DNA of 39,060 nucleotides from the NCBI GenBank assembly GCA_023132875.1, contig JAGLXN010000009.1:1-39060 (forward strand). Reading direction: 5' to 3'. Source of the DNA: Candidatus Parcubacteria bacterium (lineage in GTDB: Bacteria > Patescibacteriota > Minisyncoccia > JAHIHE01 > JAGLIN01). Positions 24,395 to 32,025 of this stretch are shown here, in pieces. Position numbers and translations under genes: made by a program. The number at the start of each line of letters is the position of its first letter. Position 1 is the stretch's first letter. The notes below the pieces were generated by a model. The model was given only the letters and a program-made list of their open reading frames with translations. It was not told where the DNA came from and made no database searches.

Positions 24395-24421
24395 AGATTC
24401 TGAAATAAATTCAGAATGACA
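24395..24421. repeat. family G repeat, second copy
   Basis: 27 nt, without mismatch to 16076-16102 (AGATTCTGAAATAAATTCAG then AATGACA). It lies between the ABC permease and the Cys-rich protein gene, followed by GTTAATGTTAAAATGTTAGT-type degenerate repeats. Confidence 0.85.
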
Positions 24422-24479
24422 AAATTATTTAATTGTTAATGTTAAAATGTTAGTATGTTAAAATGTTTACATGATTCCC

Positions 24480-25196
24480 CTACTTCCAACTCTTCAAACT
24501 AACAGCTCTTGCGTTTAAGAATAAGAAAAATACAATGACAGAAATATAATATAAAACATCAGAAAGAGAAATAACTCCGCGAAGGATTGAATCAAAGTGA
24601 GTTGAAAAGCTTAAGAACTTTCCAACCGCCGCAATGCTATTCGGCATCGTATCAAGAATAAGGGAATTTCCAACCATATAAAATATAAATATAATTGTAA
24701 CGGTAACGAGAAAAGATATAATTTGGTTTCTAGTCACTGAAGAGATCCATAGCCCTATGGCAATGTAAGCGGAACCCAAAAGTATCGCTCCGATATAGCC
24801 GGCAATAATAATTCCCTTGTCAGGGCTTCCTATGTCAGAAACCATCATTGGTATCGCCAGCGTTAAAACAAGCATTATTAAAAGGAACACGAAACTTGAA
24901 AAAAACTTTGCCATAACCACTTTTACGGCAGACACTGGAAAAGTCATTAAAACTTCAACAGTCCCGCTCTTTTTTTCTTCAGACCATGAAGACATAGTAA
25001 CCGCTGGAATAATAAACATAAACAGAATCGGCAAGAGATTAAAAAATGACCTTAATGTTGCCTGCCCGATTATAAAGAATGTCTGGATAAAAAGCCACCC
25101 GACAATAACAAGAAACACGGAAACAACAACGTATCCGAGAGGAGAATTGAAATAGGAATTCAGTTCTTTTTTTGTAATGGTTAAAATTTTGTTCAT
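24480..25196 (-). CDS. GldF-like ABC-2 permease
   Basis: 238 aa with six transmembrane helices. It begins with the ABC-2 hallmark ITKKELNSYFNSPLGYVV, and has MSSWSEEKKSGTVEVLMTFP after the second helix, a conserved cytoplasmic loop of GldF/NosY-type permeases. It forms the membrane channel of the exporter with the ATPase encoded upstream (25360-26283) and the GldG-like protein downstream. Cargo unknown. The gap to the ATPase gene is occupied by repeat family A, which suggests that the element entered a once tighter operon. Confidence 0.9.
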   Translation of the reverse strand: MNKILTITKKELNSYFNSPLGYVVVSVFLVIVGWLFIQTFFIIGQATLRSFFNLLPILFMFIIPAVTMSSWSEEKKSGTVEVLMTFPVSAVKVVMAKFFSSFVFLLIMLVLTLAIPMMVSDIGSPDKGIIIAGYIGAILLGSAYIAIGLWISSVTRNQIISFLVTVTIIFIFYMVGNSLILDTMPNSIAAVGKFLSFSTHFDSILRGVISLSDVLYYISVIVFFLFLNARAVSLKSWK

Positions 25197-25241
25197 TGGG
25201 TTTTATAATTAAAGTAATATTTGTCATTTCAGAAGCAAGAT

Positions 25242-25353
25242 GTTGGTTCCATAGTCCCGTTAGGGCTGTGGAACCTTTTTGCAAATCGTTATTTTATATT
25301 AATAAGTGCATTTGCATTCAAGTTCCACAGCCTTTCAAGACTATGGAACTAAC
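25242..25353. repeat. family A inverted repeat, intergenic copy
   Basis: Begins GTTGGTTCCATAGTCCCGTT and ends with GGAACTAAC; arms of about 35 nt are imperfect reverse complements. It shares most of its left arm and the internal TGCAAAT word with the copy inside elp3 (12723-12811). Its translation includes WFHSPVRAVEPFCK, matching WFYSPDRAVEPKCK in Elp3. Confidence 0.9.
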
Positions 25354-25359
25354 AATTTT

Positions 25360-26283
25360 TTATTCCTTCGTCAAATTAATAAACACATCCTCAAGATCAA
25401 CCTGTTTTCTGACAAGCTCTAAAAGTCCGTGCTCTTCTTCAATAATAATTCTGGCAATATCTTTTCTAATATCATTTTCCATATCCGAAACAATAATAAT
25501 CCTATTCTCAATAACTTCAATATTATTAATGCCTTCAACAGCTTCAAGCCGCGGCAAGAGACTGCTTCCAATTTTTTCAACTTCAATATGAATAGTGGCT
25601 TTGTTCTTACCGCCTTTATTTTCAAGCTCCTCGGGCGTTCCATCAGCCACAATTTTTCCTTTATTAATAATCAAGACCCGAGAACAGGTTGCCTTGACTT
25701 CAGAAAGAACATGGCTGGACAAAATTACGGTTTTGGATTTTCCTATTTCTTTTATCAAATCTCTGATTTCAATTCTTTGATTTGGATCCAGTCCTGTGGT
25801 AGGCTCGTCTAAAATAACGATTTTCGGATTATGAATAAGAGCCTGCGCGATTCCTACTCTCTGCCGATATCCTTTTGACAAAGTTGAGATCTCCGCGTTT
25901 TTCTTTTCTTTTAGTCCGCATTTTTCAACCACTTCCGCAAGTTTTTCATAAATATCATCTGCTTCAATTCCCTGCATCTTGCCCACAAAGATCAAATATT
26001 CCGTAACAGTCATATCATCATATAAAGGAGCGCTCTCCGGAAGATAACCGATCTTCCCCTTGATTTTTTGTTGAAACAACTGCTGGCTCATATCAAGCCC
26101 GTCAATCACAACCTCGCCTGAATCAGGCTCAAGAAAAGCAACCAGAATTCTAAGAAGCGTTGTTTTCCCCGCTCCATTAGGGCCTAGAACACCGACAACC
26201 TCGCCCTCGTTCAATTCAAAAGAAACTCCGTCCAAAGCGGCAAGTTCTCCATATTTTTTTACAAGATTTTCAACTTTTATCAT
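25360..26283 (-). CDS. GldA-like ABC transporter ATPase
   Basis: 307 aa from the ATG at 26283 (MIKVENLVKKYGELAALDGV). Walker A is GPNGAGKTTLL, the signature is LSKGYRQRVG (in place of LSGGQ), Walker B is KIVILDEPTTGLDPNQ, and the H-loop is ILSSHVLSE. A C-terminal extension of about 90 residues is typical of GldA/CcmA-type exporters. A frame open to a TTG at 26310 overlaps the expected transcription start and is not used. It energises the ABC-2 permease encoded downstream. It has its own promoter at 26315-26343, so the set ATPase, permease, Cys-rich protein and GldG-like can form one transcript ending at 22184. Confidence 0.93.
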   Translation of the reverse strand: MIKVENLVKKYGELAALDGVSFELNEGEVVGVLGPNGAGKTTLLRILVAFLEPDSGEVVIDGLDMSQQLFQQKIKGKIGYLPESAPLYDDMTVTEYLIFVGKMQGIEADDIYEKLAEVVEKCGLKEKKNAEISTLSKGYRQRVGIAQALIHNPKIVILDEPTTGLDPNQRIEIRDLIKEIGKSKTVILSSHVLSEVKATCSRVLIINKGKIVADGTPEELENKGGKNKATIHIEVEKIGSSLLPRLEAVEGINNIEVIENRIIIVSDMENDIRKDIARIIIEEEHGLLELVRKQVDLEDVFINLTKE

Positions 26284-26314
26284 TTTGCTAATTTTTATTT
26301 TTTTCAACAATACT

Positions 26315-26343
26315 ATTCTATAATAAAATTTTATTTAATGCAA
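26315..26343 (-). promoter_or_regulatory. sigma-70-type promoter of the ABC exporter genes
   Basis: Minus strand TTGCAT (26338-26343), 17-nt spacer, TAGAAT (26315-26320), 31 nt before the ATG. Confidence 0.7.
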
Positions 26344-26367
26344 GAAATGTGTTTTAAATATAATAAA

Positions 26368-26510
26368 TAAGTCCTATCGGCACATACGCAAAGCGCTTCT
26401 GGGTGACGGGCACCTAAGATATATTCGATTAGATCAGAAATTATGCTATTTATTAAATGTCTTTGATATTAAGCAATAAGATGTAAGAGGTACCCGTCAC
26501 CATAGCGTAT
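26368..26510. repeat. family F structured element upstream of the ABC exporter
   Basis: Starts with a 28-nt block (26368-26395, TAAGTCCTAT ... GCAAAGCG) shared 24/28 with 29419-29446. A 14-nt arm GGTGACGGGCACCT (26402-26415) pairs with 26488-26501 (one mismatch), and outer ATACGC/GCGTAT extends the stem across an asymmetric loop. It fills the gap between the ABC promoter and the next gene. Confidence 0.75.
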
Positions 26511-26534
26511 ATTCAAAATCCCCATACAAACAAA

Positions 26535-27089
26535 TCAATCTTTCACAACCCTCCCGATAACAGGCAGATTGTTTTTTGGATGTTCTGCCAATGCGATAAA
26601 AACATTGCTTTCAATTTCTTTTTTATTCTTACTTATTAGAGCAATCGCGCAACAGCGATGCATGCCCTCTATTACCACGATTTCTTTCTTGACCACCAGA
26701 CCGATTATTACCGTTTCTTTTGGAAAATTATTCGCGATGGAATTAATTTCTTTGTGGTTTTGAATTTCCGCAAGTTCAATAATTTCTGAAAACTTGCGAA
26801 TTCTTTTCCCGCCATAAAAACGCTCTACCCAAGTTCTATACGGACCGCCGTAAAAAGACGGAATATGCTCTGCGGGATCTACTAACTTATAAAGATTCCA
26901 TCGCAACTTTTCACATCCCAGCTGTTTGGCGTAAGTTTGCCGCCAGTCGTCCCAAGAATTAAATCCCCTGTTTTTATAAGCCTTGATCCAATTAGTCCTG
27001 TTTGCTTCATTCTCGCGCCAAAATCCAAAAGTCTCTTTCCATGAAAGAGGCTTTATATATTCTAAAAAATTTCTTTTAAGATAATTCAT
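26535..27089 (-). CDS. ParB-like-fold protein of unknown function
   Basis: 184 aa, soluble. The N-terminal half is rich in Trp/Arg/Tyr (PLSWKETFGFWREN, GFNSWDDWRQTYAKQLG). The C-terminal half has FPKETVIIGLVVKKEIVVIE, then GMHRCCAIAL near residue 143; an (E/D)G-x-HR-x-x-A motif after two strands is the mark of the ParB/sulfiredoxin fold, where it binds nucleotide. The 10-nt gap to the lon start-side neighbour shows it is directly downstream of lon and likely co-transcribed. Nuclease, CTPase or kinase activity cannot be told from sequence. Confidence 0.7.
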   Translation of the reverse strand: MNYLKRNFLEYIKPLSWKETFGFWRENEANRTNWIKAYKNRGFNSWDDWRQTYAKQLGCEKLRWNLYKLVDPAEHIPSFYGGPYRTWVERFYGGKRIRKFSEIIELAEIQNHKEINSIANNFPKETVIIGLVVKKEIVVIEGMHRCCAIALISKNKKEIESNVFIALAEHPKNNLPVIGRVVKD

Positions 27090-27099
27090 AAACGCTAAA

Positions 27100-29400
27100 T
27101 TACTTTTTCAGCACTGTTTTCAAAACATCATCCATATGGCTCACGAATTTGAATTTCAGTTCTTTCTTAATTTCCTCTGGAACATCAACTAAATTTTTCT
27201 CATTGTCTTTAGGAAGAACTACAAGCTTAACTCCGGCTCGATGGGCGGATAGAACTTTTTCCTTTATGCCGCCGACTTCCAAAACTTTGCCCGAGAGAGT
27301 TATTTCTCCCGTTAAAGCCGCTTCTTTTTTGACTTTTCTTTTCGTCAAAACTGACGCCAGAGCGACCGCAATGGCAATTCCCGCTGACGGACCGTCCTTG
27401 GGAATTGCCCCTGAGGGAACATGAATATGAATGTCTGAATTTTGAAAAAACTTGCTATTAAATCCTAACTCCTTGCTTCTTGAACGAATATAAGACAAAG
27501 CGGCTTTTGCGGATTCCTGCATTGTCTCGCCCAGCTGGCCGGTCAGAGTAAGAACGCCTTTTCCCGGAACAAGCGCCGCCTCAATAAATATGATTTCCCC
27601 TCCCGCCGCTGTCCATGCCATGCCCGTGCTAATGCCAATCTCGTCTTTGGCTTCCCTCATGGTTATTTTGAATTCTTCAGGGCCTAAGTAATCAGGCAAA
27701 CTTGATTCGTCTATTATAATTTTCTCTTTGCCGCCGTTCTCAGCAATTTTTTTTGCCACTTTTCTCGCGATTTGCGCTATTTTTCTTTCCAGATTTCTTA
27801 CTCCGGCTTCTCTGGTATATTTGCTTACAATTTTTCTTGTTGTATTTTCTTCTATCCAAAGCTTCTTTTTATCCAGGCCATGGCTTGAAAACACTCGATG
27901 AAGAAGAAATTTCTTTGCGATATGAAATTTTTCCTCATCAGTATATCCCGGAAATTCAATTACTTCCATACGATCCCGCAAGGCAGGAGGAATTGGGTCA
28001 AGAATATTGGCGGTCGTAATAAAAAACACTTCCGAAAGATCAAACGGCATTTCCAGGTAGTGGTCTGAAAAGGAATTGTTCTGCTCAGGATCCAATACTT
28101 CTAAAAGCGCCGCGGACGGATCTCCCCGAAAGTCAGCGCCTACTTTGTCAATTTCGTCCATCATAAACACTGGATTTTTTGCGCCCGCGGTTTTCATTGC
28201 TTGGATAATGCGGCCAGGTAGCGCTCCCACGTACGTGCGCCTGTGGCCCCTGATTTCGGCCTCATCGCGAATTCCTCCCAGTGATATTCTCACAAAACTT
28301 CGCCCAAGCGCTTTTGCAATTGACCTTCCAACAGATGTTTTTCCCGTGCCGGGCGGGCCTACAAAACACAAAATACTGCCGCGTCCCTTGCCTTTCGTCA
28401 GTTTTTGCACGGCCAAATATTCCAGCACTCTTTCTTTTGCTTTTTCCAGCCCGTAATGATCCTCGTCTAATATAGTTTTAGCTTTTTCAAGATTGATCTT
28501 CGTTTTACTCTTTTTACTCCAAGGCAACTCTACTATCCAGTCCAAATAAGCCCTGATATAAGGCGCCTCAGCGCTTACGGGAGGCATTCTTCTCAGCCGG
28601 TACAGCTCTTTAAGCGCGTTTCTCTCAACCGGTTTTGGCAGCATCGCCCGCTTAATTTTTTGCTCAAGCTCGCTGTACTCTTTTTGTTCTTCAAAAATTC
28701 CCAGCTCTTTTTCAATTGCTTTTATCTGTTCGCGAAGAATAAACTCTTTTTGCGTCTTGTTTATTTTCCTTTCAACTTCGCTCTTGATTTTCTTTTCCGT
28801 CTCAGCTATCTGAATCTCTTTAGCCAATTTTATGCTGATTATCTCAAGTCGTTTCTTTATATCAAATGTTTCAAGAAGCTCTAGTTTTTCTTCAAATTCA
28901 AAACTTAGCGCCGAAGCTATAACATCGCTCGTTCTTTCAAAAGAAAGATGATCTTTTTGAAGCTCGCTTGCGATCATTAAGGGTATAGTGCCTTCAAGCT
29001 TGATAAGTTTCTTAAATTGGTCAAATGAGTGTCGCGACAAAGCTTCAAGTTCCGCTGTTTCTTCTTGCGTTTCCGGAATTAATTCAACCGCCTCAACTTT
29101 TTCTATGCCTGACTCGGAAAATCCGCGCGCAATCTTTACGCGCTTCAATCCTTCTACCGTCAGCCCCACTATCAAAGGAGTCAGATACCAGTGCTGCAAA
29201 ATTTTAGCTACAACTCCAACTTGACTCTCCTTATGGTCTTTTTTAAAAACAAGCGCAACAAGACGATTACTATCTACCGCGCTTTTTATGGCTTTCGCGG
29301 TATTGGTTCCTTCCAGCACTAAAGGAACTTTTTCAGCAGGAAAAACAACTGCTTTCCGCAGTGTAATACTGGGATAAATATTTTGCTTATTACTGCTCAT
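27100..29400 (-). CDS. lon: ATP-dependent protease Lon (LonA type)
   Basis: 766 aa, full length. The N-terminal substrate-binding domain starts at ITLRKAVVFPAEKVPLVLEG; the AAA module has Walker A GPPGTGKTSVGRSIAKAL, the RGHRRTYVGALPGRI block, and Walker B VFMMDEIDKVG; the protease domain has the catalytic Ser in KDGPSAGIAIAVALAS and the catalytic Lys in TGEITLSGKVLEVGGIKEKV. No transmembrane insert is present, so it is the bacterial soluble type that degrades misfolded and regulatory proteins. No CIRCE operator or SD is seen upstream; the leader region holds the structured repeat cluster 29419-29620. Confidence 0.97.
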   Translation of the reverse strand: MSSNKQNIYPSITLRKAVVFPAEKVPLVLEGTNTAKAIKSAVDSNRLVALVFKKDHKESQVGVVAKILQHWYLTPLIVGLTVEGLKRVKIARGFSESGIEKVEAVELIPETQEETAELEALSRHSFDQFKKLIKLEGTIPLMIASELQKDHLSFERTSDVIASALSFEFEEKLELLETFDIKKRLEIISIKLAKEIQIAETEKKIKSEVERKINKTQKEFILREQIKAIEKELGIFEEQKEYSELEQKIKRAMLPKPVERNALKELYRLRRMPPVSAEAPYIRAYLDWIVELPWSKKSKTKINLEKAKTILDEDHYGLEKAKERVLEYLAVQKLTKGKGRGSILCFVGPPGTGKTSVGRSIAKALGRSFVRISLGGIRDEAEIRGHRRTYVGALPGRIIQAMKTAGAKNPVFMMDEIDKVGADFRGDPSAALLEVLDPEQNNSFSDHYLEMPFDLSEVFFITTANILDPIPPALRDRMEVIEFPGYTDEEKFHIAKKFLLHRVFSSHGLDKKKLWIEENTTRKIVSKYTREAGVRNLERKIAQIARKVAKKIAENGGKEKIIIDESSLPDYLGPEEFKITMREAKDEIGISTGMAWTAAGGEIIFIEAALVPGKGVLTLTGQLGETMQESAKAALSYIRSRSKELGFNSKFFQNSDIHIHVPSGAIPKDGPSAGIAIAVALASVLTKRKVKKEAALTGEITLSGKVLEVGGIKEKVLSAHRAGVKLVVLPKDNEKNLVDVPEEIKKELKFKFVSHMDDVLKTVLKK

Positions 29401-29418
29401 ATTTTTACAGTTGTAAGT

Positions 29419-29620
29419 TAAGTCCTATAGATACATATGCAAAGCGTAGATAGATGTTCTACCCAGCTTTAGCTGAGGGTATATTAGGCTTTAGCCTAAA
29501 CGAAATATCTTTAATTTTGCGAGGTTAAGCTTGTCCTCGTGAAGACGGAAAATCTCGCAAACCATGTGCTAGACAGGCTGTCTAAAAACTCTCTTGGGTA
29601 GGTTGAAGCCCTCACTTCAA
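29419..29620. other. structured repeat cluster upstream of lon
   Basis: The 379-nt gap between lon and the next gene begins (29419-29446) with the family F block. It then holds hairpins AGCTTTAGCT (29465-29474), TTAGGCT/AGCCTAA (29484-29499), TTGCGAG/CTCGCAA (29517-29523 with 29554-29560), TAGACAG/CTGTCTA (29570-29584) and TTGAAG/CTTCAA (29603-29620). An outer pairing TTCTACCCA with TGGGTAGG (about 29458-29466 with 29595-29602) can enclose the first four. Either a mosaic of dispersed repeats or a folded RNA; neither strand matches tmRNA, SRP or RNase P RNA by eye. Confidence 0.6.
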
Positions 29621-29750
29621 TAAAAGTTTACAATTTTAAAGCATTTGAAATTTGAACTTGATTTGAAATAATTTGAGCTTTGGCATAATTTGGATTTTTT
29701 TGAAGATTAGGACTTCTAATTTATTATAAGCCCCAAATAATATTAAATCA

Positions 29751-29775
29751 AATAAAAAAACGACGAGCGCCGTTT
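29751..29775 (-). terminator. intrinsic terminator of the HhH gene
   Basis: Minus strand AAACG ... CGTTT stem (29758-29775) followed by a U-rich run, 4 nt past the stop codon. Confidence 0.65.
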
Positions 29776-29779
29776 CTTC

Positions 29780-30226
29780 TTACTTTTTATTGAAAATAAT
29801 TTCATCCAGATCTCTCAAAAATATTTTTGCCGTAACAGGACCGACTCCTTTAAACTCCAACAGCTTTTTTTCTAAATCTTTTTTGTTCTCTGATTTGCGA
29901 AAAAGACTGCTTAATGTTCCGTATTTTTCTTTAAGCTCCCTTGAGATATCCAGAAGTTTTGTCGCGGTTGAATAATCATACCTCACATAATGCCCTCTAT
30001 CTAAAATTTCCACCAGCTTGTCCCATCCCGCTTCAAGAATCTTATCGGGACTTGTCAGATTTTCTTTTTCAAATTCAAAATATGTTCTTTTCGCGACTTC
30101 CTGCTATATCGGCTTTCCAAATAAAAGAGACGCCAAAAACCACTTGAAATATTCAATCTCTCTGCCAGATTTGAGATTAATTTCAAGCTCCCCGGAATAA
30201 ACGCTTTTTCTTTGTTTCTTAGCCAT
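29780..30226 (-). pseudogene. HhH (endonuclease III-like) gene with an in-frame amber codon
   Basis: A single frame runs from ATG at 30226 (MAKKQRKSVYSGELEINLKS) to TAA at 29780 and is cut only by one TAG at 30104-30106. Before the stop it reads EYFKWFLASLLFGKPI, after it QEVAKRTYFEFEKENLTSPD and GWDKLVEILDRGHYVRYDYS, ending with the helix-hairpin-helix LLEFKGVGPVTAKIFLRDL. This layout is that of a small HhH-GPD DNA-glycosylase-like family; the Lys and Asp of endonuclease III catalysis are not visible. A CAG-to-TAG change would explain the break. Internal GTG at 30013 could restart only the C-terminal half. A different frame at 30055-30294 is a shadow. Confidence 0.75.
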
Positions 30227-30433
30227 TTTTCAATTTTAATAAGGATCTGCTTATTTTTTCCCTCTCCCGTGTGAAGCCTTGATGCAAGATGCAATTATAC
30301 AAATTTATTCCTAATTTTTTAAGATTTGATTTTGGTTAGTATAATATAGTGTCTTTTCTACGGCCGTGAGAAAAACGCTATAAATTATTTAAAACCTACC
30401 CCCAGCTTACTCCTTTTTACCGCAAAAATCAAG

Positions 30434-30458
30434 AAAAAAAGCTGACAAAATGCCAGCT
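30434..30458 (-). terminator. intrinsic terminator of purD
   Basis: Minus strand AGCTGGC ... GTCAGCT hairpin (30440-30458) followed by seven U residues. It lies 68 nt past the purD stop codon. Confidence 0.7.
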
Positions 30459-30525
30459 GAATGGTTGTAATATTTGTTTTATGATTCTTTTGAATGCCTC
30501 TCAAGTTTCAATAATTGATTTTAAA

Positions 30526-31830
30526 TCATTGTTCTAGCCCAATGCCGGGACGCCAGTGCAATTGTCTTATGCAATTAGCAAATATTTTAGGGATTGCTTC
30601 ATTCACAATGTTTGCGGCTTCAGGAATATTATTTCCCTCTGCCATAACAGCAATTGCCCGTGAACCGGTTGTAACTAGATCTCCATTATTATTTTCTATA
30701 ACACCTCCGCAATATAACTTAACGGGCAAACTGGTTCTTTTCATTTTTATAACAACTGATTTGGAATTCCCGGGATATCCGATTGGAACAACATATTTTA
30801 CCACGCAAGCTCTTTCCCTAAAATTAACTTCAATTTTATTGAGATTGCCGTTGACTATGCCTTGGCAAATTTCCGTAAATTTGCCCTCAGGCAAGAGAGA
30901 TAAAATATTTATTGCTTCCGGGTCCCCTAGTCTGGCATTGACTTCAATTATCGCCAAACCATCAGGAGTTACCATAAATTGACCGTAGATCGGACCTTTG
31001 TATGGCTTGCCGGTTTCTTTAATTATCGCCGCGACAATGTTTCTCATCGCTTCTTTGGCGTTTTCAAGAGTTGTTTCATCAACAAAAGGCAATAATCCAT
31101 CAGCATTGTTGATTGATCCCATGCTTCCGGTATTAGGATTTGATGTTACATCGCCATCGTATAGTTTTTTAAAATCCTGAACCAGGGGAGCAAAAATTAT
31201 ATGTCCATTTCTATCAACAAACGCCTGAAGGCTAAATTCCGATCCCGAAAGTTTTTGTTGTGCGATAACTGTTTGCCCTCCTTGCAAAAGTTCTCCGGCA
31301 TATTCTTTGGCATCAGCTAAATTCCGCGACTGATAGATCTTCACTCCTTTTCCTCCCGTTAAACCCGCGGGCTTAATAACAACTTCTTTCCATCGATTAA
31401 TTAATCCATTGACATGCGATGTTTTTCTCGCGCCTGAGAAAATGCTGGATTTAGGAAGTAAATTTTTCATTCCATATTTATTTAGAAGCTTTATCATCCA
31501 AACTTTGTCCAATTCAATTTGACTCGGCAAGCAAGATGGCGCTACCACTTTTATTCCTTCCTGTTCAAGCATATCCGCTAAAGATAATTTCTTATTTACG
31601 TCTATAGCGGTTAAATAACTCTCTGGTCCGATCAGAATAATTTCTGACCTCCATTCTTCCATAAGGCTTACAATCTGTTGAGTGCTATTAACTGCGACAT
31701 TCCACTGCGCTAAACTTGAAATTTGAGGATTTATTTTTGTCCCCGCTGCTAATATCCGGTTTTCTTCATTACATAAAGCAAGATGCATTGCCACTTCTCT
31801 TGCGCCATTTCCCAATATTCCTATTTTCAT
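30526..31830 (-). CDS. purD: phosphoribosylamine-glycine ligase (PurD)-like ATP-grasp enzyme
   Basis: 434 aa. PurD joins glycine to phosphoribosylamine in purine synthesis. Seen are the start MKIGILGNGAREVAMHLAL (GxGxRE type, with Val for the usual His), the ATP-grasp lysine loop EVVIKPAGLTGGKGVKIY, YKGPIYGQFMVTPDGLAIIE, and the metal-binding EVNARLGDPEAINIL; the C-terminal domain has TTGSRAIAVMAEGNNIPEAAN. A strong SD, AGGTGAG (31834-31840), lies just before the ATG, unusual for this window. No other purine gene is present, so it may work in a partial pathway, use scavenged intermediates, or be a PurD-like ligase with another substrate. Confidence 0.87.
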   Translation of the reverse strand: MKIGILGNGAREVAMHLALCNEENRILAAGTKINPQISSLAQWNVAVNSTQQIVSLMEEWRSEIILIGPESYLTAIDVNKKLSLADMLEQEGIKVVAPSCLPSQIELDKVWMIKLLNKYGMKNLLPKSSIFSGARKTSHVNGLINRWKEVVIKPAGLTGGKGVKIYQSRNLADAKEYAGELLQGGQTVIAQQKLSGSEFSLQAFVDRNGHIIFAPLVQDFKKLYDGDVTSNPNTGSMGSINNADGLLPFVDETTLENAKEAMRNIVAAIIKETGKPYKGPIYGQFMVTPDGLAIIEVNARLGDPEAINILSLLPEGKFTEICQGIVNGNLNKIEVNFRERACVVKYVVPIGYPGNSKSVVIKMKRTSLPVKLYCGGVIENNNGDLVTTGSRAIAVMAEGNNIPEAANIVNEAIPKIFANCIRQLHWRPGIGLEQ

Positions 31831-31960
31831 TTACTCACCTAATTTTTTATACTAAGAGCTCGTCCTTAAGTTGTAGAAGGTACAATTTTTATTTTACCCT
31901 CCTGATAATAACAAGCTTAGATCAAATCATAAAAAAAATCAAGAAAAATAAATAATTCGG

Positions 31961-31998
31961 CAAATAAAAGAACTCTGAAAACTTAATGTTTCAGAGTT
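31961..31998 (-). terminator. intrinsic terminator of the aminotransferase gene
   Basis: Minus strand 10-bp stem AACTCTGAAA / TTTTCAGAGTT-type (31971-31998) with an 8-nt loop, followed by CTTTTATTTG. It separates the aminotransferase and purD transcripts. Confidence 0.75.
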
Positions 31999-32025
31999 TA
32001 TGTGTTTTGGTTTCGCCTGAGACTT

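Noticed and set aside
25039-25284. 81-aa minus-strand frame and other ORFs over 25196-25652
   Set aside because: They arise from translating the family A repeat and antisense frames of the ABC genes.
29419-29620. tmRNA, RNase P RNA, 6S or SRP RNA
   Set aside because: None of the conserved core words of these RNAs was found on either strand by eye.
30055-30294. 79-aa minus-strand open frame
   Set aside because: It is in another frame over the N-terminal half of the HhH gene; the 30226 frame gives sequence continuous with the C-terminal half apart from one TAG.
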